Below, one piece after another: positions 1 to 5,107 of a stretch of DNA of 9,661 nucleotides. The stretch is from Rubrobacteraceae bacterium. Lineage in GTDB: Bacteria > Actinomycetota > Rubrobacteria > Rubrobacterales > Rubrobacteraceae. The notes below the pieces were generated by a model. The model made no database searches and was not told where the DNA came from. It saw nothing but the letters and a program-made list of their open reading frames with translations. Positions within the stretch are counted from its first letter, which is position 1. Each line of letters begins with the position of its first letter. Both the position numbers and the translations under genes were made by a program. The stretch is taken from contig JACCSM010000137.1 in NCBI GenBank assembly GCA_013698525.1, positions 1-9,661 on the forward strand, written 5' to 3'.

Positions 1-323
1 TCGCTAATCTCGACCGGGAGAATTTCGTCGCGGTGCTCTTGAACACCAAGAACGAAGTAATAGAGTTTCCGACTATCTCGGTTGGCACGCTTTCGGCGTC
101 TCTGGTTCACCCCAGGGAGGTATTCAAGCCGGCGATCCGGGCGAGCGCGGCGGGTATAGTGCTTGCCCACAACCACCCAAGCGGCAAGGTCGGACCGAGC
201 CGCGAGGACCGCGAGGTCACGGGGCGGCTCAAGGAGGCCGCCGAGATAATCGGTATCGAGGTCTTGGATCACGTGATCCTGGGCGACGGGTACTTTAGTA
301 TGAAGGAGCACGGAATACTCTAG
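1..323 (+). CDS. radC: RadC family JAB-domain protein, 3' part (5' end outside window)
   Basis: This is the C-terminal part of a RadC/MPN-domain protein. The frame is open from base 3 and begins with residues [19 protein letters not shown], so the gene starts upstream of the window; the GTG at 33 lies inside the conserved domain and is not a credible start. The JAMM-type metal site is intact: LAHNHPSG followed by PSREDREVT supplies the two His, the Ser and the Asp of H-x-H-x(7)-S-x(2)-D. The usual ending ([19 protein letters not shown]) is complete. RadC proteins were once linked to DNA repair, but that role is not supported in most species and the biochemical function remains uncertain. The N-terminal helix-hairpin-helix region expected in the family would lie outside the window. 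The gene sits 49 bases upstream of mreB, an arrangement common in Gram-positive lineages, and no terminator is visible between them, so cotranscription is likely. Confidence 0.93.
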   Translation, partial: ANLDRENFVAVLLNTKNEVIEFPTISVGTLSASLVHPREVFKPAIRASAAGIVLAHNHPSGKVGPSREDREVTGRLKEAAEIIGIEVLDHVILGDGYFSMKEHGIL

Positions 324-372
324 CCGCCGGGATGGTGGCGCGGGGTCGTTCGATACGGAGGATGGGTCGCGT

Positions 373-1401
373 ATGTTCGGAGGACTGTTCGGGCGAGACG
401 TTGCGATAGACCTGGGAACGGCGAACACGCTCGTGTTCGTAAAAGGACAGGGGATCGTACTCTCTGAACCCTCGGTTGTCGCAATAGACACCAAGACGGA
501 TAAGGTCGTGGCCGTCGGGTCGGCGGCGAAGCGGATGCTAGGTCGCACGCCGGGCAACATCGTCGCGATGAGGCCCTTGAAAGACGGTGTGATCGCCGAC
601 TTCGAGGTCACGGAGAAGATGCTCGCCTACTTTATCCGCAAGGTGCAGCCGCAGCGCCTGTTCTTCAGGTCGTTCGTCGGGCCGCGGGTCGTCGTATGCG
701 TACCCTCGGGTGTGACGGGCGTCGAGCTAAGGGCCGTCAAGGAGGCGACCGAGTCTGCGGGCGCCCGCCAGGCCTACACCATCGAGGAGCCGCTGGCTGC
801 TGCTATAGGGGCGAATCTACCCGTCAACGAGGCGCAGGGGTCGATGGTCGTCGACGTCGGCGGCGGAACGAGCGAGGTCGCCGTCATCTCCCTCGGCGGT
901 ATCGTCACCAAGTCCTCCATCCGCATCGCCGGCGACGACATCGACGATGCGATCTCCACCTACATACAGAAAGAGTACAAGCTCGCCATTGGCACCCAGA
1001 CCGCCGAACAGCTCAAGATAGAGCTTGGCAGCGCCTTCAGGCTCGAAGAGGAGGAGTCGGCAGAGATAAGGGGCAGGGACCTCGTCACCGGGCTGCCCAA
1101 GACCGTCGTCATAACCAGCGAGGAGATCAGGGAGGCCATAAGCGTTCCTGTCGACGCGGTCCTCGCGGCCGTGCGTGATACCCTGGACCGCACGCCCCCC
1201 GAGCTCGCATCGGACATAATGGACAGAGGGATGATCCTCGCGGGCGGCGGTGCGCTCTTGAGGCACCTCGACGAGCGCCTCAGGCGTGAGACGGGTATCC
1301 CCGTGCACGTCGCGGACGACGCGCTGATGTGCGTGGCCATCGGGAGTGGGCGCTCCCTCGAAGAGATCAACTCCTACCGCAGCGCCCTTTCCTCGGCCTA
1401 G
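373..1401 (+). CDS. mreB: Rod-shape determining protein MreB (actin-like ATPase)
   Basis: MreB is a bacterial actin that polymerises under the cytoplasmic membrane and steers the cell-elongation peptidoglycan machinery (MreCD, RodA, PBP2). The 342-residue protein has the usual family length. Visible landmarks are the phosphate-1 loop DLGTANTLV (13-21), the conserved [15 protein letters not shown] segment holding the catalytic glutamates near 138-139, the phosphate-2 loop [13 protein letters not shown] (159-171), and the adenosine motif [10 protein letters not shown] (287-296). The short N-terminal MFGGLFGRD lead is typical and could contribute to membrane contact. The ATG at 373 is preceded by GGAGG at 357-361, at a slightly long spacing of 11 bases. 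It is the first of three consecutive mre genes, and mreC begins 8 bases after the stop. Several long open frames on the other strand and in shifted frames here are high-GC shadows. Confidence 0.98.
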   Translation: MFGGLFGRDVAIDLGTANTLVFVKGQGIVLSEPSVVAIDTKTDKVVAVGSAAKRMLGRTPGNIVAMRPLKDGVIADFEVTEKMLAYFIRKVQPQRLFFRSFVGPRVVVCVPSGVTGVELRAVKEATESAGARQAYTIEEPLAAAIGANLPVNEAQGSMVVDVGGGTSEVAVISLGGIVTKSSIRIAGDDIDDAISTYIQKEYKLAIGTQTAEQLKIELGSAFRLEEEESAEIRGRDLVTGLPKTVVITSEEIREAISVPVDAVLAAVRDTLDRTPPELASDIMDRGMILAGGGALLRHLDERLRRETGIPVHVADDALMCVAIGSGRSLEEINSYRSALSSA

Positions 1402-1409
1402 AGCACGAC

Positions 1410-2339
1410 GTGGGCAGCAAGAAGTCTAGCGCCGCAAGCGGCCTTGCGGCCCTCTTTATCCTCAGTGTGGTCAGCGTCGCGCTCTTCACCGTCTACGTAA
1501 AAGAGGGCGACTGCATGCAGGAGCAAGATTGCGGACCCTTGCATACGGTCCAGCTCGGCGCGGCCGAGGTATTGCAACCGGCGCGCAGCGTCTTCGCGAC
1601 CCTCTTCGAGCCGCTGCAGCGGGCGAATGATAGCGTGCAGGGTGCCTTCGACAACAGCGAGGAACAGAGGCTCGAGCGCAAGTTGCAGGAAACCCGGGCC
1701 CTCGCGGCCGAGGCGTCCCGCCTCGAGCGCGAGAACGCCAGCCTACGCGAACTCTTGAAGGGACAGCGGTCCACCTACGAGTACGGCCCGCTCGCACGGG
1801 TCGTTGCCCCGGTAGGGGATCAGTTCACCCAGAGGATAGTCATCAACGTGGGCACCGAGGACGGCGTCGAACCCAACAGGCCGGTGGTGATCGGCGAGAA
1901 CACGCTAGTCGGGCGCACCACGGAGGTCTCCAAACATACAGCCCAGGTCATGCTGGTCACGGACCAGATGTTCGCGGCGGGCGTCAGGATCATCCCTCCC
2001 GCCGAATTCGACCCCGCCTCTGGTGAACTTGGCCCCGCCGTCACGGCCGAGAATGTCTCCTACGGCCAGGGGCTTCTGGAGACCAACCTCGAAGGGTATT
2101 TCGGGGTCGACCTGGTCAGCCTCAAGGCGCATGCCGGGGAGGGCGACTTCGTCGTTACCAGCGGGCGGGCCGGGGACAAGGAGCTCTTGTTCCCGCCGGG
2201 CCTGTATGTAGGTAAGGTCGAGGCGGTCAGCTCGCAGGATATAGAGCAATTCAAGAAGATAGTAGTGGACCCGGCAATGGAGCCCCAGGACCTCGAAGAG
2301 GTGCGGGTAGTCGTCGACTGGGCCGGCCGGGAAGGATAG
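1410..2339 (+). CDS. mreC: Rod-shape determining protein MreC
   Basis: MreC is a bitopic membrane protein of the elongasome that links MreB filaments inside the cell to PBP2/RodA outside. The predicted protein has 309 residues. A transmembrane helix lies at about 12-30, followed by a coiled coil at about 83-118 (heptad-like stretch with EEQRLERKLQETRALAAEAS) and the beta-barrel MreC domain from about 125 to 303. I chose the GTG at 1410 because it directly precedes a short basic leader (GSKK) and the membrane helix. The frame stays open back to an ATG at 1329, but that part overlaps the end of mreB and looks unlike MreC. No clear Shine-Dalgarno precedes 1410, so translation may be coupled to mreB, whose stop is 8 bases upstream. 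The juxtamembrane segment just outside the membrane has two closely spaced cysteines (35 and 41), see findings. Confidence 0.95.
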   Translation: MGSKKSSAASGLAALFILSVVSVALFTVYVKEGDCMQEQDCGPLHTVQLGAAEVLQPARSVFATLFEPLQRANDSVQGAFDNSEEQRLERKLQETRALAAEASRLERENASLRELLKGQRSTYEYGPLARVVAPVGDQFTQRIVINVGTEDGVEPNRPVVIGENTLVGRTTEVSKHTAQVMLVTDQMFAAGVRIIPPAEFDPASGELGPAVTAENVSYGQGLLETNLEGYFGVDLVSLKAHAGEGDFVVTSGRAGDKELLFPPGLYVGKVEAVSSQDIEQFKKIVVDPAMEPQDLEEVRVVVDWAGREG

Positions 2340-2348
2340 AGGCATAAG

Positions 2349-2864
2349 ATGGAGCAATCCTCCGTCATCCGCGCTGCGATCGTCGTTGCGCTCGCCGCGC
2401 TCCTCGACGCCGTCGTGGTACCCTACCTGACCTTCGGCTTCTTCTCGCCAAGGCTGACCCTGATCGCGGTCGTCTTCGCCGTCGCCCCACTGAGGGATCT
2501 CCAGGCCGTGTTGCTCGGCTTCTTCGGAGGCATACTCCTCGACGCCCTCGGCAGTAACCTCTTCGGGGTCGGGGCGCTCGGGGGCCTGCTCGCGGCCATG
2601 CTTGCCTCCCGCGCGAGCGCCGTGCGGCGAAGGGGGTCCGAGAGGGTGCTGCTCGCCCAAGTCGCAGGCCTCGCCGTCGCCGGCTACGACCTCCTCGGCT
2701 ACACCGCCCGCTGGCTCGCCGGACTCGGAGTACCCCAGTTGGGCGAGTATGCCGTAGGCGGTGTACTCCCCGACGCCCTCATCAACGCCCTGCTAGCCTT
2801 CCTGGTCGGCGGGTGGCTGCTGAACGTCGTGAACAGCAACCCCCCCCGCGGCTGGGAAAAGTGA
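2349..2864 (+). CDS. mreD: Rod-shape determining protein MreD
   Basis: MreD is the small polytopic membrane partner of MreC in the elongation complex. The protein has 171 residues, within the usual 160-180 range, and is almost entirely hydrophobic, with about five to six membrane segments (clear ones near 8-28, 36-48, 52-66, 75-87, 104-118 and 138-160). Short charged turns such as APLRDLQAV and RASAVRRRGSER separate them. Residues around LGFFGGILLDALGSNLFGVGAL match the most conserved part of the family. The ATG at 2349 follows the mreC stop by 9 bases, and purine-rich GGAAGG and AGAGG motifs lie just upstream. The gene ends the mre cluster. The next element on the + strand is a repeat-containing gap and a hairpin terminator rather than the PBP2 gene often found at this place. 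Confidence 0.94.
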   Translation: MEQSSVIRAAIVVALAALLDAVVVPYLTFGFFSPRLTLIAVVFAVAPLRDLQAVLLGFFGGILLDALGSNLFGVGALGGLLAAMLASRASAVRRRGSERVLLAQVAGLAVAGYDLLGYTARWLAGLGVPQLGEYAVGGVLPDALINALLAFLVGGWLLNVVNSNPPRGWEK

Positions 2865-2957
2865 GTACAGCAGTTCAGCACTACATGCCGAGTCCGTTAG
2901 AAGGAGACAGCGTTCGGGCTGCTGGCGGACACATGGGTGGCGGCCCTCACATACGTC

Positions 2958-2977
2958 ATTCCCGCGAAAGCGGGATT
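2958..2977. repeat. REP/dRS3-like palindromic repeat unit
   Basis: The core ATTCCCGCGAAAGCGGGATT folds into a stem TCCCGC / GCGGGA closed by a GAAA tetraloop, with one further A-T pair beyond a single T-T mismatch. Together with its flanks (ACGTC before, CCAGTAG after) it closely resembles the widespread element whose core is ATTCCC-N8-GGGAAT, known as dRS3 in Neisseria and as REP-like units in many proteobacterial and other genomes. The second arm here reads GGGATT instead of GGGAAT, which breaks one pair. Only one copy is visible in the window. Identification is by motif resemblance, and whether this genome has many copies cannot be seen from here. Confidence 0.6.
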
Positions 2978-3049
2978 CCAGTAGAAGGAGAGGAGGCGGT
3001 GGGCGATGGCTGGCTCTGTCGTGCCGCTGAGGTTCACTCGTGCTTGGTA

Positions 3050-3101
3050 TCAGCACTTCAGCAAACGAAAAAGCTGACTGGCTGAAATGCTGAAGTGCTG
3101 A
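3050..3101. repeat. 13-bp inverted repeat with 26-base spacer
   Basis: The left arm TCAGCACTTCAGC (3050-3062) and right arm GCTGAAGTGCTGA (3089-3101) are perfect reverse complements. Three more pairs (TGG 3045-3047 region with CCA 3102-3104) can form if a two-base TA bulge is allowed. The spacer contains further relatives of the arm (GCTGAAAT, AGCTGACTGGCTGA). A partial copy, TTCAGCACT, occurs at 2874-2882. It may be a small repeat element or part of the transcription-termination region that follows 5 bases later. No protein or known RNA family was recognised. Confidence 0.6.
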
Positions 3102-3106
3102 CCAGC

Positions 3107-3145
3107 GCGGATTCAGGAAGGGGAAACCCTTCCTGAATCCGCTTT
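3107..3145 (+). terminator. Hairpin terminator after mreBCD, possibly serving both convergent operons
   Basis: GCGGATTCAGGAAGGG (3107-3122) pairs perfectly with CCCTTCCTGAATCCGC (3127-3142) around a GAAA loop, giving an uninterrupted 16-bp stem followed by TTT on the + strand. This fits a rho-independent terminator for the mre transcript, although the T-run is short. On the minus strand the stem begins only two bases after the rodA stop codon (3145-3147) but is not followed by a T-run, so termination of rodA there is less certain. The position between two convergent genes supports a shared barrier role. Confidence 0.75.
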
Positions 3146-4311
3146 CAGGTGCGGGGATTCCCCTCGGATTTCAGCCTGGCCTGTATCACGATGCTCTGGA
3201 CCAGCCCGACAGACATCATGCTGACGAGCAGATTGCTGCGCCCGTAGCTAACGAAGGGTAGTGGCAGCCCCGTGACAGGCATCATACCCATCGCCATCCC
3301 GACGTTTATGAGCGCGTGGAACGTCAGCATCGTCGCAACCCCGACCGCGACCAGCACGCCGAAGCGGTCACACGAGATGGTCGCGGCGTGCAGCATACGC
3401 CACACCAGCAAGAAGAAGAGGATCAGCACGACGAGGGATCCCACAAAACCGACCTTCTCCGCGAGGTTGGAGAAGATGAAGTCCGTGCGGTCCTCTGGCA
3501 GGTAACCAAGGTCACCCAGCGTCCCAGACGAGCGGAGACCCTTGCCCATGAGGCCCCCCGAACCTATGGCCATCTTCGAGTTCTCGACCTGGTAGCTTAC
3601 CCCGGGGACGCTCTGGGGATCGAGGAACGAGGTGAGGCGTGCTATCTGGTAGTCCTCCAGTATCCTGAGCTTGATGGCGAGGTAGACGGCCAAGCACCCC
3701 GCAGCGAAAAGCCCCGCAAGCTGGTGCCACCTGGCTCCGCCAACGAAGACCACGGCCACGAAGATGGCCCCGAACACCATCGCGGTCCCGAGGTCCGGCT
3801 GCGCGAGCACAAGCAAGACAGGCACGGTCATGATGCCGAGGGCCTTCAAGAAAGTCATGTTGTGAACAAAGCTATTCTCCGCCACGTAGCCGGCGAGAAC
3901 CACGATCGACAGCGGCTTGGCGAACTCGGAAGGCTGCACCTCGAAGGGCCCGATCCCGATCCAGCTCTGCGCCCCGTTGACCGAGAAGCCTGCGACGAGC
4001 ACGGCCACCAACATCACGATCGTCACCCCGTAGACGAGCGTGAGGTGCCGCCCAAGCCATCTGTAATCCAGCAGCGCAAGCACGACGGCGCCGACTAGTC
4101 CGGCAACGAGCCCAAGGGCCTGATTGACAGCGTAGAGCTGCCTGTAGTCGGCCTCTGCGGCATAGATGGCGAGGACCCCGATCCCACCCAACGCTAGAGC
4201 GGTGAGGAAAAGGAGCACATCAGAGCGGCGTAGCCGATGTGCGATGCTCACCTTCTCTTGTTTCTTGCCCCTGGAGACGGGGATCACCGGACTGGTCCTT
4301 ACTGCACGCAT
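3145..4311 (-). CDS. rodA: Rod-shape determining protein RodA (SEDS peptidoglycan glycosyltransferase)
   Basis: RodA polymerises glycan strands from lipid II during cell elongation, normally paired with the transpeptidase PBP2 and guided by MreBCD. The 388-residue product has roughly ten membrane helices and the SEDS landmarks: GAQSWI (113-118), QPSEFAK (126-132), QPDLGTA (171-177), SKMAIGSGGLMGKG (245-258), LPEDRTDFIFS (271-281) with the essential Asp near 277, and PVTGLPLPFVSYG (345-357). It is called RodA rather than FtsW because of its neighbourhood and motif style. The ATG at 4311 was chosen because a good promoter places the transcript start on this codon; the frame stays open far upstream, but that part is antisense to rplU, rpmA and obg. 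The internal GTG at 4251 is abutted by its purine tract and is less credible. It points opposite to both mreBCD and rplU. The conserved SYGGS reads SYGRS here. Confidence 0.93.
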   Translation of the reverse strand: MRAVRTSPVIPVSRGKKQEKVSIAHRLRRSDVLLFLTALALGGIGVLAIYAAEADYRQLYAVNQALGLVAGLVGAVVLALLDYRWLGRHLTLVYGVTIVMLVAVLVAGFSVNGAQSWIGIGPFEVQPSEFAKPLSIVVLAGYVAENSFVHNMTFLKALGIMTVPVLLVLAQPDLGTAMVFGAIFVAVVFVGGARWHQLAGLFAAGCLAVYLAIKLRILEDYQIARLTSFLDPQSVPGVSYQVENSKMAIGSGGLMGKGLRSSGTLGDLGYLPEDRTDFIFSNLAEKVGFVGSLVVLILFFLLVWRMLHAATISCDRFGVLVAVGVATMLTFHALINVGMAMGMMPVTGLPLPFVSYGRSNLLVSMMSVGLVQSIVIQARLKSEGNPRT

Positions 4312-4317
4312 AGCCCA

Positions 4318-4346
4318 AAGATACAAAATCTGCGCTCGTTCGGCAA
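4318..4346 (-). promoter_or_regulatory. rodA promoter, predicted leaderless start
   Basis: Reading the minus strand, TTGCCG (4346-4341) is followed after exactly 17 bases by TATCTT (4323-4318). Each hexamer matches four of six positions of the main sigma-factor consensus. Six bases separate the -10 box from the A of the rodA ATG at 4311, so transcription would be expected to begin at or next to the start codon. No Shine-Dalgarno sequence is present upstream of that ATG, which fits a leaderless mRNA, a class common in actinobacteria. Confidence 0.55.
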
Positions 4347-4421
4347 CGGCCAGCCAGAGGAACGCTGCCAGATCGTGGCTGTGTCCCCTGCTCGGGGCGC
4401 GAGTACGGAGCCCTTGGCTTG

Positions 4422-4450
4422 TGGTCGCCGCGGAGCATGGCGGGTATACT
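4422..4450 (+). promoter_or_regulatory. Probable rplU-operon promoter
   Basis: TATACT at 4445-4450 is a strong -10 box, identical to that of the tRNA-Ala promoter in this window. The hexamer 17 bases upstream, TGGTCG (4422-4427), is a weak match to TTGACA (three of six), so the exact -35 element is uncertain. Transcription from about 4457 would give a 5' leader of about 55 bases before the rplU ATG. Confidence 0.5.
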
Positions 4451-4500
4451 GTTGCGTCGTGGGGTACGTAATGGACGCCCGTCGTAACCTGATAAATTCT

Positions 4501-4505
4501 AGGAG
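4501..4505 (+). promoter_or_regulatory. rplU ribosome binding site that decides the start
   Basis: AGGAG lies six bases before ATG 4512 but only three before the in-frame GTG 4509. This spacing, together with the usual L21 beginning (M-[FY]-A-V-[IV]-K), favours ATG 4512 over the longer form starting with two methionines. Confidence 0.75.
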
Positions 4506-4511
4506 ATCGTG

Positions 4512-4811
4512 ATGTTTGCGGTTGTAAAGAGCGGTGGAAAGCAGTACAGGGTCGAAGAAGGTCAGGAGCTCGTCGTCGACCGCCTGGATGGTGAAGTCGG
4601 GGACACCGTAGAGCTTCCTGTCGGCTTCTCGGTTGACGAAGGGGGGTTCGACCTCGGCGAGAAGAACGCGAGAGTCGAGATCCTGGAACATCTGCGGGGA
4701 GACAAGATCTACGTGTACAAGTACAAGCCGAAAAAGGACTACAGGAAGAAGACCGGGCACAGACAGGAGCTGACCCGGGTGAGGGTGCTGGAGGTATCTG
4801 ATGGCTCATAA
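4512..4811 (+). CDS. rplU: Large-subunit ribosomal protein bL21
   Basis: bL21 binds 23S rRNA and helps assemble the 50S subunit. The 99-residue protein begins [14 protein letters not shown], the standard L21 start, and ends with the family signature [19 protein letters not shown] (residues 71-89, rich in Lys and Arg for RNA contact). The length is close to the usual 100-105. It is the first gene of rplU-rpmA-obg-nadD-rsfS. Its last 11 bases overlap the start of rpmA in another frame, so the two ribosomal proteins are probably translationally coupled. The promoter and ribosome binding site are described separately. Confidence 0.98.
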   Translation: MFAVVKSGGKQYRVEEGQELVVDRLDGEVGDTVELPVGFSVDEGGFDLGEKNARVEILEHLRGDKIYVYKYKPKKDYRKKTGHRQELTRVRVLEVSDGS

Positions 4812-5076
4812 GAAGGGCGGGGGCTCCTCGCGTAACGGCCGCGACTCTGCCGGCAGGAGGCTCGGAGTAAAGGCATACGGGGGCCAGGTGGTCACAGCGG
4901 GGAGCATCATCGTGCGCCAGCGCGGCTCGAAGGTGCACCCTGGACAGAACGTCGGCAAGGGCTCCGACGACACCCTCTTCGCCAGGGTCTCGGGCAGGGT
5001 CGACTTCGACCGCTCCAGGGGCAAGAGCGTCGTCAGCGTGGTCGAGGAGCCCGTTCTCGAGGAGGCCACGGCCTGA
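4801..5076 (+). CDS. rpmA: Large-subunit ribosomal protein bL27
   Basis: bL27 sits near the peptidyl-transferase centre, where its flexible N-terminus helps position tRNA. The 91-residue protein starts [16 protein letters not shown] and contains the signature [15 protein letters not shown] (residues 34-48), both fully typical. There is no N-terminal extension of the kind removed by the Prp protease in Firmicutes; the glycine- and lysine-rich tail is exposed from the initiator, as in proteobacteria and actinobacteria. GGAGG at 4790-4794 lies six bases before the ATG and inside the rplU coding sequence. The C-terminal acidic tail ([12 protein letters not shown]) is slightly longer than in E. 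coli. It precedes obg by 31 bases. Confidence 0.98.
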   Translation: MAHKKGGGSSRNGRDSAGRRLGVKAYGGQVVTAGSIIVRQRGSKVHPGQNVGKGSDDTLFARVSGRVDFDRSRGKSVVSVVEEPVLEEATA

Positions 5077-5090
5077 CCTTCGTCCTTTAC

Positions 5091-5107
5091 AGGGGTCTTT
5101 AGCCCCT
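5091..5107 (+). promoter_or_regulatory. Hairpin holding the obg ribosome binding site
   Basis: AGGGG (5091-5095), the only Shine-Dalgarno-like sequence before obg, can pair with CCCCT (5103-5107) around a seven-base TCTTTAG loop. The hairpin ends immediately before the TTG start at 5108. In the open form the SD-to-start spacing is 12 bases, which is long. In the closed form the SD is masked, or the stem brings it closer to the start. A regulatory effect is inference only; a five-base GC-rich stem can also arise by chance in this genome. Confidence 0.4.

Larger units (their letters stand above)
2865..3144. other. Repeat-rich non-coding gap between convergent mreD and rodA
   Basis: This 280-base interval contains no gene I can support. 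From left to right it has a short CAGTTCAGCACT fragment at 2871-2882 that resembles the arms of a later inverted repeat, a REP/dRS3-like palindrome at 2958-2977, a 13-bp inverted repeat at 3050-3101, and a perfect 16-bp hairpin at 3107-3142. One reading frame is open across most of it from GTG 2861, overlapping the mreD stop as GTGA. Its product is built largely from the translated repeats (it contains RHSRESG, a peptide typical of translated REP sequences), so I do not call a gene. The gap occupies the place where a PBP2 gene would be expected in a classical mreBCD-mrdA-rodA cluster. Confidence 0.75.
4312..4511. promoter_or_regulatory. Divergent rodA / rplU control region
   Basis: These 200 bases separate the minus-strand rodA from the plus-strand ribosomal operon and contain no gene. 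The left end carries the rodA promoter (4318-4346 on the minus strand) and the right part carries a TATACT box at 4445-4450 facing rplU. The region between holds GC-rich sequence, including CCCCTGCTCGGGG at 4386-4398, which can form a short stem and might act as a weak barrier. An L21 autoregulatory leader, known upstream of this gene in some Gram-positives, is not evident: the predicted rplU leader is only about 55 bases. Confidence 0.6.

Noticed and set aside
1905..2660. 251-residue minus-strand frame opposite mreC and mreD
   Set aside because: Its composition (Glu/Gly/Arg-rich, no structure) is that of an antisense frame of a high-GC gene; mreC and mreD are certain on the other strand.
2813..3085. 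Possible 90-residue gene, or a 74-residue form from GTG 2861 coupled to the mreD stop
   Set aside because: Most of it overlaps mreD or translates repeat sequence, including the RHSRESG peptide typical of translated REP units. No domain or clear ribosome binding site of its own.
2865..3144. CRISPR array or remnant in the repeat-rich gap
   Set aside because: The repeats are inverted and differ in sequence; there are no regularly spaced direct repeats and no cas genes.
4451..4511. Structured L21 leader regulating rplU
   Set aside because: The predicted leader is only about 55 bases and shows no strong stem arrangement; an L21-leader call would need a covariance-model search giving a significant hit.
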